In this document: one piece after another, positions 47,014 through 58,877 of the stretch | Numbering within the stretch: the stretch's first letter is position 1 | Layout: each line of letters begins with the position of its first letter | Origin: Microstegium vimineum | Taxonomy: Eukaryota > Streptophyta > Magnoliopsida > Poales > Poaceae | DNA length: 64,000 bases | Direction: 5' to 3' | Assembly (NCBI GenBank): GCA_022036555.1 | Contig: CM039126.1 | Location: 11,667,591-11,731,590 of the forward strand | The notes under the pieces: generated by a model | Told to the model about the DNA's origin: nothing | Database searches by the model: none | Seen by the model: the letters and a program-made list of their open reading frames with translations, nothing else | Made by a program: the position numbers and the translations under genes

Positions 47014-49068
47014 CTAGCTCCAATCTCTACATGACCTATAGAAACATTCTAGCACTGAAAAAATCTCCTGGGTAAGGGGATGCGAGGTATCGCCTGAGAT
47101 GAAGACATGCACCTTGTCGTGCAGATCAATCCAACTGTAGCCTGGATGCTTGTGAATGCCTAGCCGTTCCATGTCTTCTCTAACCACAGATGCACTTCCC
47201 CACCTCCCCTCATGAGCATGTAAGTTATGCATCAAAACATATGGGGCAGAACTCTCAGGATCAATCTTGGATAATGCATTGGCGGCCATCTCAGCTAGTG
47301 GTTCATTCTTTTTAGCAGTGCAGGCTCCCAGGAATGCCCCCCACACAGCTCGGTCTGGAGCAATTGGCATGCTCTTGATCACCTCCAATGCGTCCTCAAG
47401 CTGGCCATGTCGCCCTATGAGATTGACAAGCGCAGCATAGTGTTCAATCCTAGCAGCAAGGCCGTACTCATGAACCATGGTATGAAAAACCAACCGTCCT
47501 TCGGAGACAAGGCCAGCATTCCCACATGCACTCAAGAGAGAAATAAAAGTAATGTGACTTGGCATGACCTTGGCACTTCTCATTTCCTCAAACAGACGCA
47601 ACGCTTCTGTAGCATTACCATGGTGCTCATAACCTCCTATCAGTGCATTCCAAGAAACTAAATCTCTTTGTGTATGCATCTGGCTGAATATGGCCTTTGC
47701 ACTGTTTAGTACACCACATCTGGAGTACATTGTCATAAGTGCATTGTTGGTTGCGGTATCTGGCAGAAATGATTTTTCAATAAGTTGGTGGAGCTGAGCC
47801 CCAAGGCGCAACATGGCAAGTGACGCACATGCTGCCAGAACTGAAGAGAAAGTGTGATGATCAGGCCTCTCACCAAATTCTAGCATCCTTTGAAATAGCT
47901 TGATTGTACCATCATAATCCTCATTTAGCTCATAACCCGATATCATTGTATTCCACGTGATAGTGCTCCTCTCTGGCATCCTATCAAAGAATCCCAAAGC
48001 ATGTTCCACATCTCCTTTTTGTGTAAACCCTCGTATCATCAAATTCCAGGTCACTGCATCAGGGTCTGGCACTTCCCAAAACAGCTTCTCTGCCTCCTGC
48101 ATGTCTGAGGCTTGAGTGTACCCTGCTATCATAGTGTTCCATGACACTAAGTCCTTATATGGCATCTCATCAAACAATGCCCTAGCTGAGCAAACATCTC
48201 CAGTTCTGATATAGCACATCATCATCGAGTTCCATGATACAACATTCCTCTCAAAAATCCTCCTCTTATGCCCCTTGTGCTGGCACTGTGTTTTTGGAAT
48301 CATAGAAAATAACCTCCTTGCATCAGTTACCCTCCCGCTTTGTCCATATGCTGCAATAAGGGTGTTGAAAGCATCAACAGCCTTGTCCATGTCCATTGGC
48401 CTCAAGCGCTTTGTAAGGAGCTCATCAGCCTCGTGCAACCAGCCATTCCTGATAAAACCGGAGATCATTGCAGACAGTGACGCAGAGTCCTTGGCAGGCA
48501 TTGCCTCGAACACATTGAGTGCCTTCCTCATTTGGCCAACAGCAAAGAACCCCGTGACCATGGTATTCCAAGAGGCCTGATTCTTATGTGGCATCTCATC
48601 AAACAGCCTCTGGGCTTCCTCCATGAGCCCGCGGCGCGTGTAGGCGCCTAGAAGTGTGCTCCACGAGACGGCATCGCGCTGAGGCATTTCGTCGAACAGG
48701 CGGCGCACGGCGGCGAGGTGATCGGGATGCAGCGATCGAGCGTACGCAGCAAGGAGCGTGTTCCAAGAGATGATGTCTCGCACTGGCATGGCGTCGAAGA
48801 AGGAGCGCGCAGCTCTCACGTCGCTGCGGCGCGAGAGCGCCGCGAGCAGCGAGTTCCATGTGACCACGGAGCGGGCAGGAAGCGCGTCGAAAAGGCGGCG
48901 GGCGGCAGAGAAGCGGCCGCTGCGGAGGAGCCCCACAAGAGAGCGGTTGTGCTGGCGAACAAGGTCGTCGGCGTGGTCCACAGCCACGGCTACGTCGGGT
49001 GTGGCCGGGGCGCCGCCATGGCGGCGAGCGACGGCCGCCTGGAGGAGCCGAGGCGGCCATCTTCGCAT
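47014..49068 (-). CDS. E-class PPR protein, MEF9-like, intronless
   Basis: A single uninterrupted exon encodes 684 residues from the ATG at 49,068 (an in-frame ATG at 49,104 adds 12). The start at 49,068 begins MRRWPPRLLQAAVARRHGG, an Arg-rich presequence that suits mitochondrial or plastid import. About 14 PLS-type pentatricopeptide repeats follow, recognisable by recurring VSWNTMI and LFDEMP phrases. The C-terminus has E motifs (PGYSWIDLHDKVHVF, TSHPLTQEIF) but no E+ or DYW deaminase domain. Proteins of this class bind organellar RNA and recruit a deaminase for C-to-U editing. An unusual basic insertion between repeats (KTQCQHKGHKRRIFERNVVS) matches my memory of Arabidopsis MEF9, a mitochondrial editing factor, so an orthologue is likely but unproven. 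Lack of introns is typical of the family. Confidence 0.92.
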   Translation of the reverse strand: MRRWPPRLLQAAVARRHGGAPATPDVAVAVDHADDLVRQHNRSLVGLLRSGRFSAARRLFDALPARSVVTWNSLLAALSRRSDVRAARSFFDAMPVRDIISWNTLLAAYARSLHPDHLAAVRRLFDEMPQRDAVSWSTLLGAYTRRGLMEEAQRLFDEMPHKNQASWNTMVTGFFAVGQMRKALNVFEAMPAKDSASLSAMISGFIRNGWLHEADELLTKRLRPMDMDKAVDAFNTLIAAYGQSGRVTDARRLFSMIPKTQCQHKGHKRRIFERNVVSWNSMMMCYIRTGDVCSARALFDEMPYKDLVSWNTMIAGYTQASDMQEAEKLFWEVPDPDAVTWNLMIRGFTQKGDVEHALGFFDRMPERSTITWNTMISGYELNEDYDGTIKLFQRMLEFGERPDHHTFSSVLAACASLAMLRLGAQLHQLIEKSFLPDTATNNALMTMYSRCGVLNSAKAIFSQMHTQRDLVSWNALIGGYEHHGNATEALRLFEEMRSAKVMPSHITFISLLSACGNAGLVSEGRLVFHTMVHEYGLAARIEHYAALVNLIGRHGQLEDALEVIKSMPIAPDRAVWGAFLGACTAKKNEPLAEMAANALSKIDPESSAPYVLMHNLHAHEGRWGSASVVREDMERLGIHKHPGYSWIDLHDKVHVFISGDTSHPLTQEIFSVLECFYRSCRDWS

Positions 49069-49234
49069 CAGGTACAGAGACTCGAGGCAGCTTATGTTTC
49101 CCACTCCAGTGCACCTGCCTTTCTTACAAGAACCCTTGATCTCTCTATAAAATGTTCTTTCGAACAGTAAATTTCATTCAAACTGAACATCTATGGGCTG
49201 GGCCCGTTCGGCTTCAGCTACGGCCGCTGCTTTT

Positions 49235-49482
49235 GGGCTCGGTTGGCATGGATGGATTCTACGACTCCGGCTCAAAATCACTATATCGATCACTCCGTTC
49301 CTTGAATTTGTTTCTCTCGTCTTCTCTCCTCTCACTGACATAGCCGGAGCCAAAGAAGCTAATATTTCTGGCTCCAAGTGCTCTAGAGAGGAGAAGAGAT
49401 AGAAATAGATTCAATGAACAGTGATTACTACAATGATTTGGCAGAGGGAGCCGGAGCCGGAGAATCTATGCCAAACGGGTTC
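49235..49482. mobile_element. MITE upstream of the PPR gene
   Basis: About 248 bp with inverted ends: GGGCTCGGTTGGCATGGAT at the left, ATCTATGCCAAACGGGTTC at the right, each followed inward by GACTCCGGCTC/GAGCCGGAGCCGG. It is non-coding and lies 0.17 kb upstream of the PPR start. Confidence 0.6.
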
Positions 49483-49909
49483 TTTGTAGCACTTATACGA
49501 TATAGTGTAGCTTTAGAACGTGTGTTTAGTAGAGGTGTGCTCTCTGATTCTCTAGTTGTACTCCCTAATTCACTGATGAAATGATTTTATAGTTGAAAAT
49601 GATTTTTTTATTGTTTAGCTTAAACTCTCAAAATCATCATGAGGAATTACTTCACAGAATCAAGTGAAACTTTTTTTTTTATCTCTCAGCTTCTTAGTTC
49701 ATTTCAAAGAATCACTTCATGAATTACCAGAGAATCACTTCTCGATAAAAAAATACATTTATCAGCCAGAGAGTAATTCTCTCTGAGAATCAGCTCCCCG
49801 GAGAACTCCCAAATAGCCCCTTAGTCGCTATCATGTCAGTCGAACAAACCGTATGATCCTAATCCACATATTAGAATAGAACTATGTTTTTTCTCTCTCT
49901 TATTATGTA

Positions 49910-50166
49910 CTCCCTCAGTCCCAGAAAGGATGATGCTATGTGATGTGTGCAGGTCAGATTTTTTCAACTTTAATTAAGTTTGTAGAAAATACGTGCAACA
50001 TTTATATCTCTAAATAAATTTGTTAAAAAACTAGACTTAAAGATCTTTCCGATGATACTAATTAATTAATATAATTATTTATATATTTTAATATATAATT
50101 GCCGGTATTTTAAAAACATTGACTTTTCAGGAAGCGAGAATGACATCTATTTAGAGACGGAGGGAG
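49910..50166. mobile_element. Stowaway-like MITE
   Basis: A 257-bp element with CTCCCTCAGTCCCAGAAAG at the left and GAGACGGAGGGAG at the right, flanked by TA (49,908-49,909 and 50,167-50,168). It belongs to a different subfamily from the PP5 copies. Confidence 0.75.
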
Positions 50167-50168
50167 TA

Positions 50169-51426
50169 TGTTTATGGGATTGTTCGATTTTGAAGGCAAG
50201 ATCAGGCCATCTACATAATTAAGCCTTATGCAAATTTTGCCCCAGATCTACCCAATCGTTACCGATCTAGATATCATGATTGATCCATATTTTCGTACTG
50301 TTACATTTTCTCAAATGTATTTTAGCAAAATTTAATTTGAGATCACATTATTTGATAAATATTGAAATATACAACATAAGACTGGTTTCTAATAATAAAT
50401 CTAAAGTAATTGATTCCTAGCAGTTAATGAGTACGAAAAAATGTTTGTGAAACCAACAGAAAATAACATTTTTTTTATATTTGGCTAAATTGGAAACGGT
50501 AGAAAACAAAAACGATCGATATAGGATATATCCCGTACACTATCATTCCTAGCCGCACACATAATTCCTAGTAGTGATATCAAAATGGTGCTAGCATTAG
50601 GAAATTACATCATATAGTTTCTTCTATTGCTAGCTAAATACATTTTATATCTGATATAGTGGACACTGTATAATTAGAGTTAAATATAATTTCTCTCTCT
50701 CCATGATATGTTACATCTGGAATACTGGACATTATATAATTAGAGTTAAACATAATTTCTAGTCGTACTAGAAAATATGCTCTGTTGTATATAGTATACT
50801 TATGCTTTGTTAGTGTTTGTTTTTTTATTTGATTGAAAATATTTCTTCTATGGACACAACCTCTATTTTTTTGCATATAAAAATAATTATTTGTACTATG
50901 GTATAATGATATTTAGAAACACTTTTTAGGTCCGTATAAGCGGATTTTCAAGTTAAAGTTAAAAACCTCATTATATCACGCCAAAGTAAGTAAAAAGTTC
51001 GGCTCCAGTCGTGGTTAATTTTTCACGTGGGCTAAGTAACATTGTATATGGACCTATGTGAGGTAGTGTTTTTTCAATGTAACATAGGGTTGTTTTACCC
51101 TGTAGGTCGAGTTTGTTTTTTTAAAAAAATCCCACTAAAAGACACTTGAGCATAATTTTGTGGATCTAAAGTTATGATAGTTTTTAATTGTAGATGTAGA
51201 TATCAATCATAGAGGAGTGTTGCGCTGTATAGTGTAACTTTACTCTCTAGAATTTTCTCCAAACTCCCTCAAACATCAATTCAAGAGTACTTGAGGACTA
51301 TTCCAGGAAATAGGTTAATGCCCGTGTTGGCTAGTACTGCATACGTTACTATGTGGGACGCACTGGAGCAAGCGAAAAGTGCAAATAGATGAAGAACTAG
51401 GTTATTATATGCTCTCTGGATCCGGA
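50169..51426. other. AT-rich spacer, no gene seen
   Basis: The only structure seen is a short duplication: ATA(G/C)TGGACA(C/T)T...TATAATTAGAGTTAAA occurs at about 50,655-50,688 and 50,721-50,752, a period of roughly 65 bases. Confidence 0.4.
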
Positions 51427-52420
51427 ATTTTTTTTAATTTTTTAGTTCTTTCATTGAAAAATATTTACAAATAGAGTTCTGGTGGTTTGGTTTTCGTTTA
51501 TGGACCCCGACATCGGTGTCATGGTCTTTATTGGTGAGTTGTCAGATGTGATGGTGATCTGACGCCGACGTAGATAAGACATCGGCGCCCTAAATCTCAG
51601 TGTCAAGTTGTTATCTTATATATCTTGGCCTTCAAAATGAAACAAGTATAACAGTTTCAAGTAATATATAACATTTTATTGTGGTTCAACTGGTTAACAC
51701 ACTGATAGATATTTTTTGCTAGTTTTTTATAATTTTTTATTTGATTTTAAAATAACAAATATTTAATTTGTCTTGGGCTACGCTTTTATTATTTGTTTTT
51801 ATTTAATTTTGAAATAAGAAATATTTAATTTATTTTCATTCGTTTTTGAAACGTTACGTCCCGTCTTTATAATTTATTTTTTATTTGATTTTGAAGCATT
51901 ACGTTTCGTTGTTCCATTTATTTGATTTTGAAATATTTGTTTACCCATGAACAAAATTAAATCGAGGTATATAAACTAATAAAGAAATAAATCAATCTAT
52001 GATTATATATAACATATCATGATTATAAAAAATTACATTCTATAAAAATATTACTTATAAAACATAGCAAAAAAATATAGATCTCTAGATTTGAACGACT
52101 TGGACTCAAACAATAATGACCAACTAAACCATAGTAGAGATTTTACATATTACTTGAAACAATTATATTTTTTATTTTAAAGGCCAAGAATATAGAGTAA
52201 CAACTTAGCGCCGAGATCCATGGCGCCGAGATCTTGTCCACGTCGGCGCCAGATCACCGCCACATCCGACAGCTCGCCAATACCTTGGCGCGCCCGAGAC
52301 ATGTTTCCTCGACGCCGGATTTATGACGCCAAGGTCAGGTTCATAAACGAAAGCAAACCACTAAGATCTATTTGTGAATAATATATTTTTTTTTTAAAAG
52401 GCTAAAAAATAAAATAAAAC
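51427..52420. mobile_element. Element with long (about 260 bp) terminal inverted repeats
   Basis: The left arm (51,427-51,700) and the reverse complement of the right arm (52,120-52,420) align over most of their length, sharing ACAAATAGA, GGTTTGxTTTCGTTTATG, GATGTGxxGGTGATCTG, CGCCGACGT and GTTTCAAGTAATAT. The right arm has about 50 extra bases (GTCGAGGAAACATGTCTCGG). The interior is AT-rich with no transposase. Long TIRs point to a non-autonomous Mutator-like element. The target duplication was not resolved. Confidence 0.7.
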
Positions 52421-52578
52421 GGTGTGAAATCCACTATAAGCATACGAAGCACACCCACATCGTGCATAACCACAACAGCTTAGTAGTGATTGTGCGACGA
52501 ATAGATCCACTAGCACAGACCGTCACCAATCAATGCCATTAACCAGTCACCAACAATGCCTCTAGATCACGTAACATA

Positions 52579-52782
52579 CTCCCTCTGTTCATATTTAAGC
52601 TTCCAGTTAAAAAATTATAGAATTCTCCAAATAAGTTTATTATCAAATAAATTTATTATAAAAATAAATTCAACTGTCTATCTAATAATATTAGTTATAT
52701 ACTATAAATACTAATATTTTATTTTGTATATTTAGTCAAAATTAAGTTTGACCTTTGAGAAATGAGGAGCAAATAAAAAAAG
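52579..52782. mobile_element. Probable Stowaway-like MITE
   Basis: TA-flanked (52,577-52,578 and 52,783-52,784), starting CTCCCTCTGTTCATATTTAAG. The right end GAGGAGCAAATAAAAAAAG is only a rough inverse, so this is either a diverged copy or has a different right boundary. Confidence 0.5.
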
Positions 52783-52931
52783 TACAGACACAGCAATGGA
52801 GAGGGCACCGATAGAGAAGTCAATGTCAACACAACAATTGATGCATACACAGTACTCACTACTCAGCAAGAATTGATAAGCCATCATCAAAAACTATGAT
52901 GAAATATTTGACTAGTCCCACAACTTTTTTT

Positions 52932-53262
52932 AGGCCCTCTTTAGATCGCACTCGAAAATTTTACGCCTATCACATCGAATAGTTTAGACACATGTATGAA
53001 GTATTAAATATAGTTAAAAAAATAATTAATTGTACAGTTTACATGTATGTGTAAGACAAATCTTTTAAGTCTTATTAATCAATGATTAAACACTAATTAC
53101 CATACTAACACATGTGTTAATGATGAATTAATTAAAAATTCGTCTCAGACGAATTCTATAATATGTTTTTTTTATTAGTATCCATATATCCTCTATAACA
53201 CCTCATGTGACATCTGATATAACACCAAAAAATTTTACCCCCGGATCAAAACACCCCTTACC
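52932..53262. mobile_element. Grass MITE (GGCCC...TTTAGATC type)
   Basis: Left end GGCCCTCTTTAGATCGCAC with AAAATTTTACGCC inside; right end AAAATTTTACCCCCGGATCAA then AACACCCCTTA. The ends are imperfectly inverted, and the interior AAGACAAATCTTTTAAGTC is the common motif of this family. About 330 bp, non-coding. Confidence 0.65.
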
Positions 53263-54254
53263 ACCTAGGATTCTGGCTAGGCTTGACAAGAACATTACAT
53301 CAAGAACCCCAGTTGCATAAAGTCCAGCACTAACTTCTCTTTTCATTTCCTTTTTTCTTTAAGAAAGCACAATTACTTTTTTGACCAGTCAAAGGGGCAT
53401 ACTCTGACGTCTGTAAAAGAACACAATCCAGTAATAGCAACAAAAGCAAAATTGCCAATTATTTCATCAGTAATATTCGTTGTTCTTTTACATCTATATG
53501 ATACTGTTCCCACATTTTAGGGCTATTCTTTAAAAAAGAAAAAGGATTCCCACAATTTAGTTGAAGACAGACTGGTGCAGTAGTGCCGGTTCCCTGTAGC
53601 TAATGCTACCATCTAGTAGTAACTGATGACCATAGAATGATAGAAATAAAACAAAGCGGGGCCGATAAACAAGATTTATATACAACCAAAAAGGCAAAAG
53701 TTGCGGATGTCACCACCCACCAGAGTAGCAGTGCCAGGGAACAAAGAAACAAATCAGGAGCACGAACCCGGCGTAGAACACGACCATGACGACTGACAAA
53801 ATTCCAGAACTCCCTCACCAGTGCGCGCTGCACTGCATGTACGCGATGAGGTATTCGCACCCGAAATTTGCATCGCACAATTCCACAGCACAGTTCGGCG
53901 GATGGTTTAGTGACTGATAAGTCTGTTGGTATTGTTACCATATTATAAGAGAAAAACACGACGTGGACAAATCACAAATCACAATTGGTCCACTGGTATG
54001 GGAGTACGCCTACGGCAACCTCAGTACCGCATGGTAAAAGCCGTATACACATAGAAATGTCAGAATAGCAATTAATTTTCAGCTCCAGGGATTATCCCAC
54101 TAGTTGTACAAGCTGTATCTGGACAAACTATACGAAGTTAATTCCAGATCAGAAGATCGTCTTGTCTATGATTCATTTGCTACAGTACATTCCTCGAATA
54201 GTTACCACATACAATTCGCCCGTACACCCACACAACATGCACATCAATCAGAAA
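53263..54254. other. 3' flank of the transporter gene
   Basis: About 1 kb without a supportable gene. A minus-strand frame at 53,606-53,959 has hydrophobic stretches but no family resemblance and no coding bias. The part nearest 54,254 is probably 3' UTR. Confidence 0.4.
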
Positions 54255-56351
54255 TCAAAAGCTACGAACAATCTGTTTCAGTGAGCTATACGTGCCGACC
54301 ACAATTACCCCCGCCCCGATCATGATAATACCCAAGCAAACTATAAGCTCCAACCTCAGATTCCTGGAGGTCCTTGAGCTGATCTTCAGGTAGCAAACAC
54401 AAGGCAGCAACATTGTGACCGTGCTGCTGAGAAACGAACCAGTAAGAGCGACAACATAGGCAAAGAAGGGCACGGCAAGGGCCACGATGGTTGTGCTGAC
54501 AACCAGGGCAGTCCGGATGAAGATACTGACGGTCCTATTCTTGCCCACATGAAGTGTATCCTCGATGGCCTCTGCTATTGGAGTGATCAACAGCGCAAAC
54601 TTGGTAAATGGATTGATCAACGTCGTGTAGATCGCGACTTTGGAGGCAAAACGGTTTGATGGAAGGTTTAGAGTCACCTGGGAACTTAATGATTTCCCAA
54701 ACATCAAGTATCCAATGGCACCCGTCAGACCATAGCTAACAGTGCAGATAATGAAGCAGATGAGCAAAACTGAAATGGTAAAAGATAGAAATGATGTCAC
54801 TATAGTAGCTTTATGTAACTGGAAGTTTGACAAATTGCATTTTATACCCGAATGGAGTTCACAATTACGGTGTGAGAAACGAAGACCATTGTGGTTGTGC
54901 AAGGACCATTGGAAAGAAGTCACTTGTGCATGTTGTGCCCTCTAGCTAGAAATTTGGGCATTGTGCTGGGTGGAAAACTTGAGGGGCACTTAATTTGGCC
55001 TCAGGTGCAGCTTACATGAGGGTAGTGGTGGGAAGAGGGGGCAGCGAAGTCGGCAGAGACGGATACTTCAAGTGGTGTAATCACACTTGTGGAAACTTTA
55101 TGGAAGGTAATCAACTGAGGATCTTTCAAATTGATGATGGATGCCCAAGCAGGTGGCACCCAAAACCAAGGGACATCGACCATAGCTATAGGGTCTTAAC
55201 ACATGACTTAAAACCTTTGTAGAATTATCCTCAGAACGTTGAAATGTGTGTTACTTTATTACGTCTTTTGTAAGTCTGTGCCAATGGACTTCTGTACATA
55301 AATCTCTTTCCTTCCTAATTGAGAGGCAGAGTCATGCAAGTTTTCAAAAAAAAAAGATATCTTTCTCTAGCTTAGTGTAAAGATTCCAATTTCATAATAT
55401 TACTTAATTTTTGGGCACAGTGGGATGATTAATGCCATTTTTAATAAAATAGTACTTTATAACAGTTATATGTGTCTAGATCCATAGAAAAATGAACAAA
55501 ATATACTGGTGAAAGGACTTCTGCTTTACTTACTGTGGGGAACCTTTTTCTGTTTCTCATGCCAGTGTATATCATCGGAAAAACAGCATGGCCACTGAAG
55601 CAGAACGCATATAAGCTCATAGCAGTTGGCATACCAGCCAGTCCACAGGCACACCTTTCTTATGAAAACCAACCCCATCAAATGTCCCAACCCACAGAAC
55701 AGAGGCGATTAAAATGACAGAAGCCATGACTCCACCGAGGGCGACATATGCAAGCATGTTCAAGCTCCGAAGCCATGTTGTTGGTAAAACAAGTAGACTG
55801 AAGATCAACACAAACCCTTGCTTGCTTCCAACCTTGAGCCCAGCAGCATGGAAGTTAGCATTTGGAAATAATTTCTCCAAGTTGTCACCTTCTAATATCA
55901 AGAAATCAATAGCCACAAGATACAGCTCTAGGTACAAGAATATTGCTACTATGATTTTCCCTTTCCGCCCAAATGCTAGCTCACCAATATCAGGATAGGT
56001 CTTAACAAGCGAACTCGAGTCTATACATCTCTGTAGGAGAATACCAGTATAGAAACAGATGATTGCTATGGTTAAGAAAATAAGTAAGCTCAGCCATCCT
56101 CCTTGAGACAATGCATATGGAATGGATAATATTCCAACCCCTGAAAGAAAAAGAAAATATATACAGAGAGTTTGCTAGTTCAATAATGATACATGGACAA
56201 CCATATGTAAAAGTGCTATAGCATCACTTCTTTGCATCTCAAGCTTACAAAAGACAAGCAGAATGGAATAAACACCTGAGAGAGCATTAACTCCATTGAA
56301 GCAAGTTTTGAAGAAGCCCGTCCCAGACTTTGGAGGAGTATTGTTCTCCAT
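54255..56351 (-). pseudogene. AVT1-type vacuolar amino acid transporter, frame broken twice
   Basis: Three exons (56351-56276, 56140-55534, 54769-54255) cover about 400 residues of an AAAP-family transporter, close to full length. The first TM region reads FFKTCFNGVNALSG / GVGILSIPYALSQGG. Later come TYPDIGELAFG, SLYAFCFSGHAVFP, YGLTGAIGYLMFG, VTLNLP and a hydrophobic C-terminal half ending QIVRSF. About ten membrane spans are expected. AVT1 relatives exchange protons for neutral amino acids at the tonoplast. The frame is broken near 55,637 (TGG-CTGG where TGGGCTGG would keep VDWAGMPTA). The exon 2 donor reads ACA|GTAAGT where one more G is needed to stay in phase with exon 3. Both are single-base losses in G runs, so assembly error is a serious alternative to true decay. 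The start is uncertain, because a further 5' exon may exist. Confidence 0.75.
55240..55355 (+). mobile_element. LINE-like 3' tail in the transporter intron
   Basis: CTGTACATAAATCTCTTTCC then TAATTGAGAGGCAGAGTCATG and an A10 tract (55,346-55,355) parallels the 3' tail of the LINE at 59,540-59,604 (CTGTACATAAACCTCTTTTT, GGTAGAGCTCCTGCC, A run). The 5' extent is unclear and no target duplication was found. Confidence 0.45.
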
Positions 56352-58864
56352 TACAAACTCCCAGTGGCCTTGGACTGGAGGATGCACATTAGGTTGGGGT
56401 TTTAAAGAGGTATGGTGCATGTGGTTAGGACAGCGGACCCGCATGTCACCACTGTGGTAGTGCCATGTAACAATGAGTGGATGTCAATCCCCAAAAAGAG
56501 AAAAAAAAAAAAGGAAATATGAAGCACCAAGTGGAATTACACAGATAGGAAAAGTAGATTCTGAAATGCATGTTTTTTTTTGTCAAACATATTGGCATTA
56601 TAGCATGAGGAACTATCGTTACATATCCGAGAGGGAAGGGAAGGTGAAGACGCCCATGCAAAATGCATACACCCAGAAAAGGCACAAAAGCAAATGAAGT
56701 TGCATATGGTTCCAGCGTCCTTGACAATTCCCGGTTACATGACTAAACAGGATGTAGATAAGACCAAAAATTTCAAACGTTGCCAGGGGCCAGAGGGTTT
56801 GGGAGTATAGAGTCGTTTCCTGTTTTCTTGTGACTCTTTTGTTTTTCCTGTTTTCCTCGTCTAATAAAAATCCGGCAAAATCTTTTGCCGCCTTTCGATT
56901 TTGTTCTTGCATGTTTCACTTTTTGGTGGAAAAGATTATAAATCGTATTGAATCCTTTTTACAGTCCAAAGACCGTCAAATCTAACTTTCTTAATCGCAT
57001 GCATCATAGAATGTGATGTCCCGGAGCACCATATTGCAGCATATATCCATATGTGCACTTTTACTGGATCAGAATATACAAAGCTAGCCTGAGTTCTATA
57101 CCGGTTACACAGAACCAGGGTAAAGGGCTTTCAATCACCAGGACAGTCAAGTGAAAACTTCAGGGAAAATTCAACTTGGCCATAGTAAGAAGGCAGTGGT
57201 AAATTTACACAAGTGGCCAAATTCATAAAGAACAAATTTTAATCAAAATTGTGTGTAGACTATTCACTCTATCACCTCAGTCCCAAAACCATCTAGAACA
57301 TAACCTTCATCCTAAAATCCAGTGGTTATCGATGATTCGTAGTACCCAGGTCAGCACAAAACAGCCTTAAAATGGATGCAAATTAAAGATTTTATAGTTT
57401 TGAGGATGCAAATGGATGATTTTAGTTTAAGGGTTTCAAAAGAAACCACGAAACAGTAAAAAGGTTGAAAATGTACTTGTCCTAGCAGTGATGATCACAA
57501 ATAAGCAATGAAACCAAAAAGTATGTCAATAACAGAGGTAATACTTTATCCATATGCTGATTATAAGCTTCCTCATATCAAGCTTCTCAATAATAAAATC
57601 TTAACATGTGATTTACATACACAAAGCACATGAGGCTATATCATTGGATGGCATGAACTGATGTTTATTTTAATTGGCGACCCACAATTTCAACAGCCAA
57701 CAGCAACAATGTGAAAAAGAATGATATACCTAAATGTGTGATGTATCAAGAGAATAGAAGTGTACCTGAAATGATTATCCTCATGCAAAACTAACAGCCG
57801 TATGGAGAGAAAAATAAATTGGTCAACAGACAATCAATATATTTAGTATTATATACTGAATCATGAAGGCACTATAAAACTTTCTTCACATTCAAACCAT
57901 CACAGCAGAAAGTAATATATGACCACCCAACTTTTGGGATATCAGAATATTTGGATGAGTCCTCCCACTATGTGATGTCTCTTTTTGGGTGACAAAAAAG
58001 AATACAAAAAGTACAAATGAAACCAATAGTGTCTTGCATCTCACTGGTGCCCTATAATAAATAGGTGAAGCACCATTACAGAACAAAACTAAAACCAGTT
58101 CCTATAAAACAATGCCTATTGTGCTTTAGTGGCATCATATCAAACAATCAGGAATAAGTGTGTTATTCAGGTAAAGGAAAATGAAAATCAAACCACTTTC
58201 TTCTATAGAGCTGAAGCCACACAAATATGATCCAAAAGATGCTAGGCCAATGTATAAAAAGCACAAAACTGAAAGATCCCATATGAAAGCACTCCAAAGA
58301 TCATACCCTGTAGTTTCTTTAACAAAAGTTAGAAGGTTCAATGTCAAAGAAAAATGCATAGGGAAAAAAAAAGAAAGGCATTCAAAGAAAGAACAGAAAT
58401 TGTGTTCCGATGGGTTCAATCGGTACTATAACATGGCACTGCTATCCAATCTGACATCACTTCCCACTATAGCTAACGTGCCAGACATCAATTCTTTCTT
58501 CTGATTCGATACAGTGACCACGTAGAGAAAGAATGCAGTATCAACTAACCCTGTATAACTTTATACTGATGTTTGAAGTCGATAGATTTAAAGCAATTTT
58601 AATGAGGTAACACGAGTGGCCCACACAATATTATCCAAGAACAGAAAAGAGCAATGCCTAGAATCTCCATTTATCCACGTCCACTAAATCCAATTAGACA
58701 CTCCCAACCCTTTCTTCTTTGTATCATTTATGATCACACCTAAAAGTGAGCATTTCATTCTGCATAAAAAGCTACTCCCTGTAATCTTTTTTGTTTGATG
58801 CTGGTTAGTGCAAAATTGAACTTACCAACATCAAACATATAGGAAGGGAGGTAGTATCAGATTA
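56352..58864. other. Upstream region of the transporter gene
   Basis: 2.5 kb of AT-rich sequence with only short chance frames. It may hold the promoter, or a long 5' UTR intron if transcription starts at the GC-rich island near 61.5-61.9 kb. No RNA gene or clear transposon was recognised. Confidence 0.35.
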
Positions 58865-58877
58865 GTGGCATTAAATA

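Noticed and set aside
48599..49114. Overlapping frames at the 5' end of the PPR gene on both strands
   Set aside because: Shadows of the PPR frame, which alone has the repeat motifs.
53606..53959. Hydrophobic minus-strand frame downstream of the transporter
   Set aside because: No family resemblance, no splice connection to the transporter, and an AT-rich flank.
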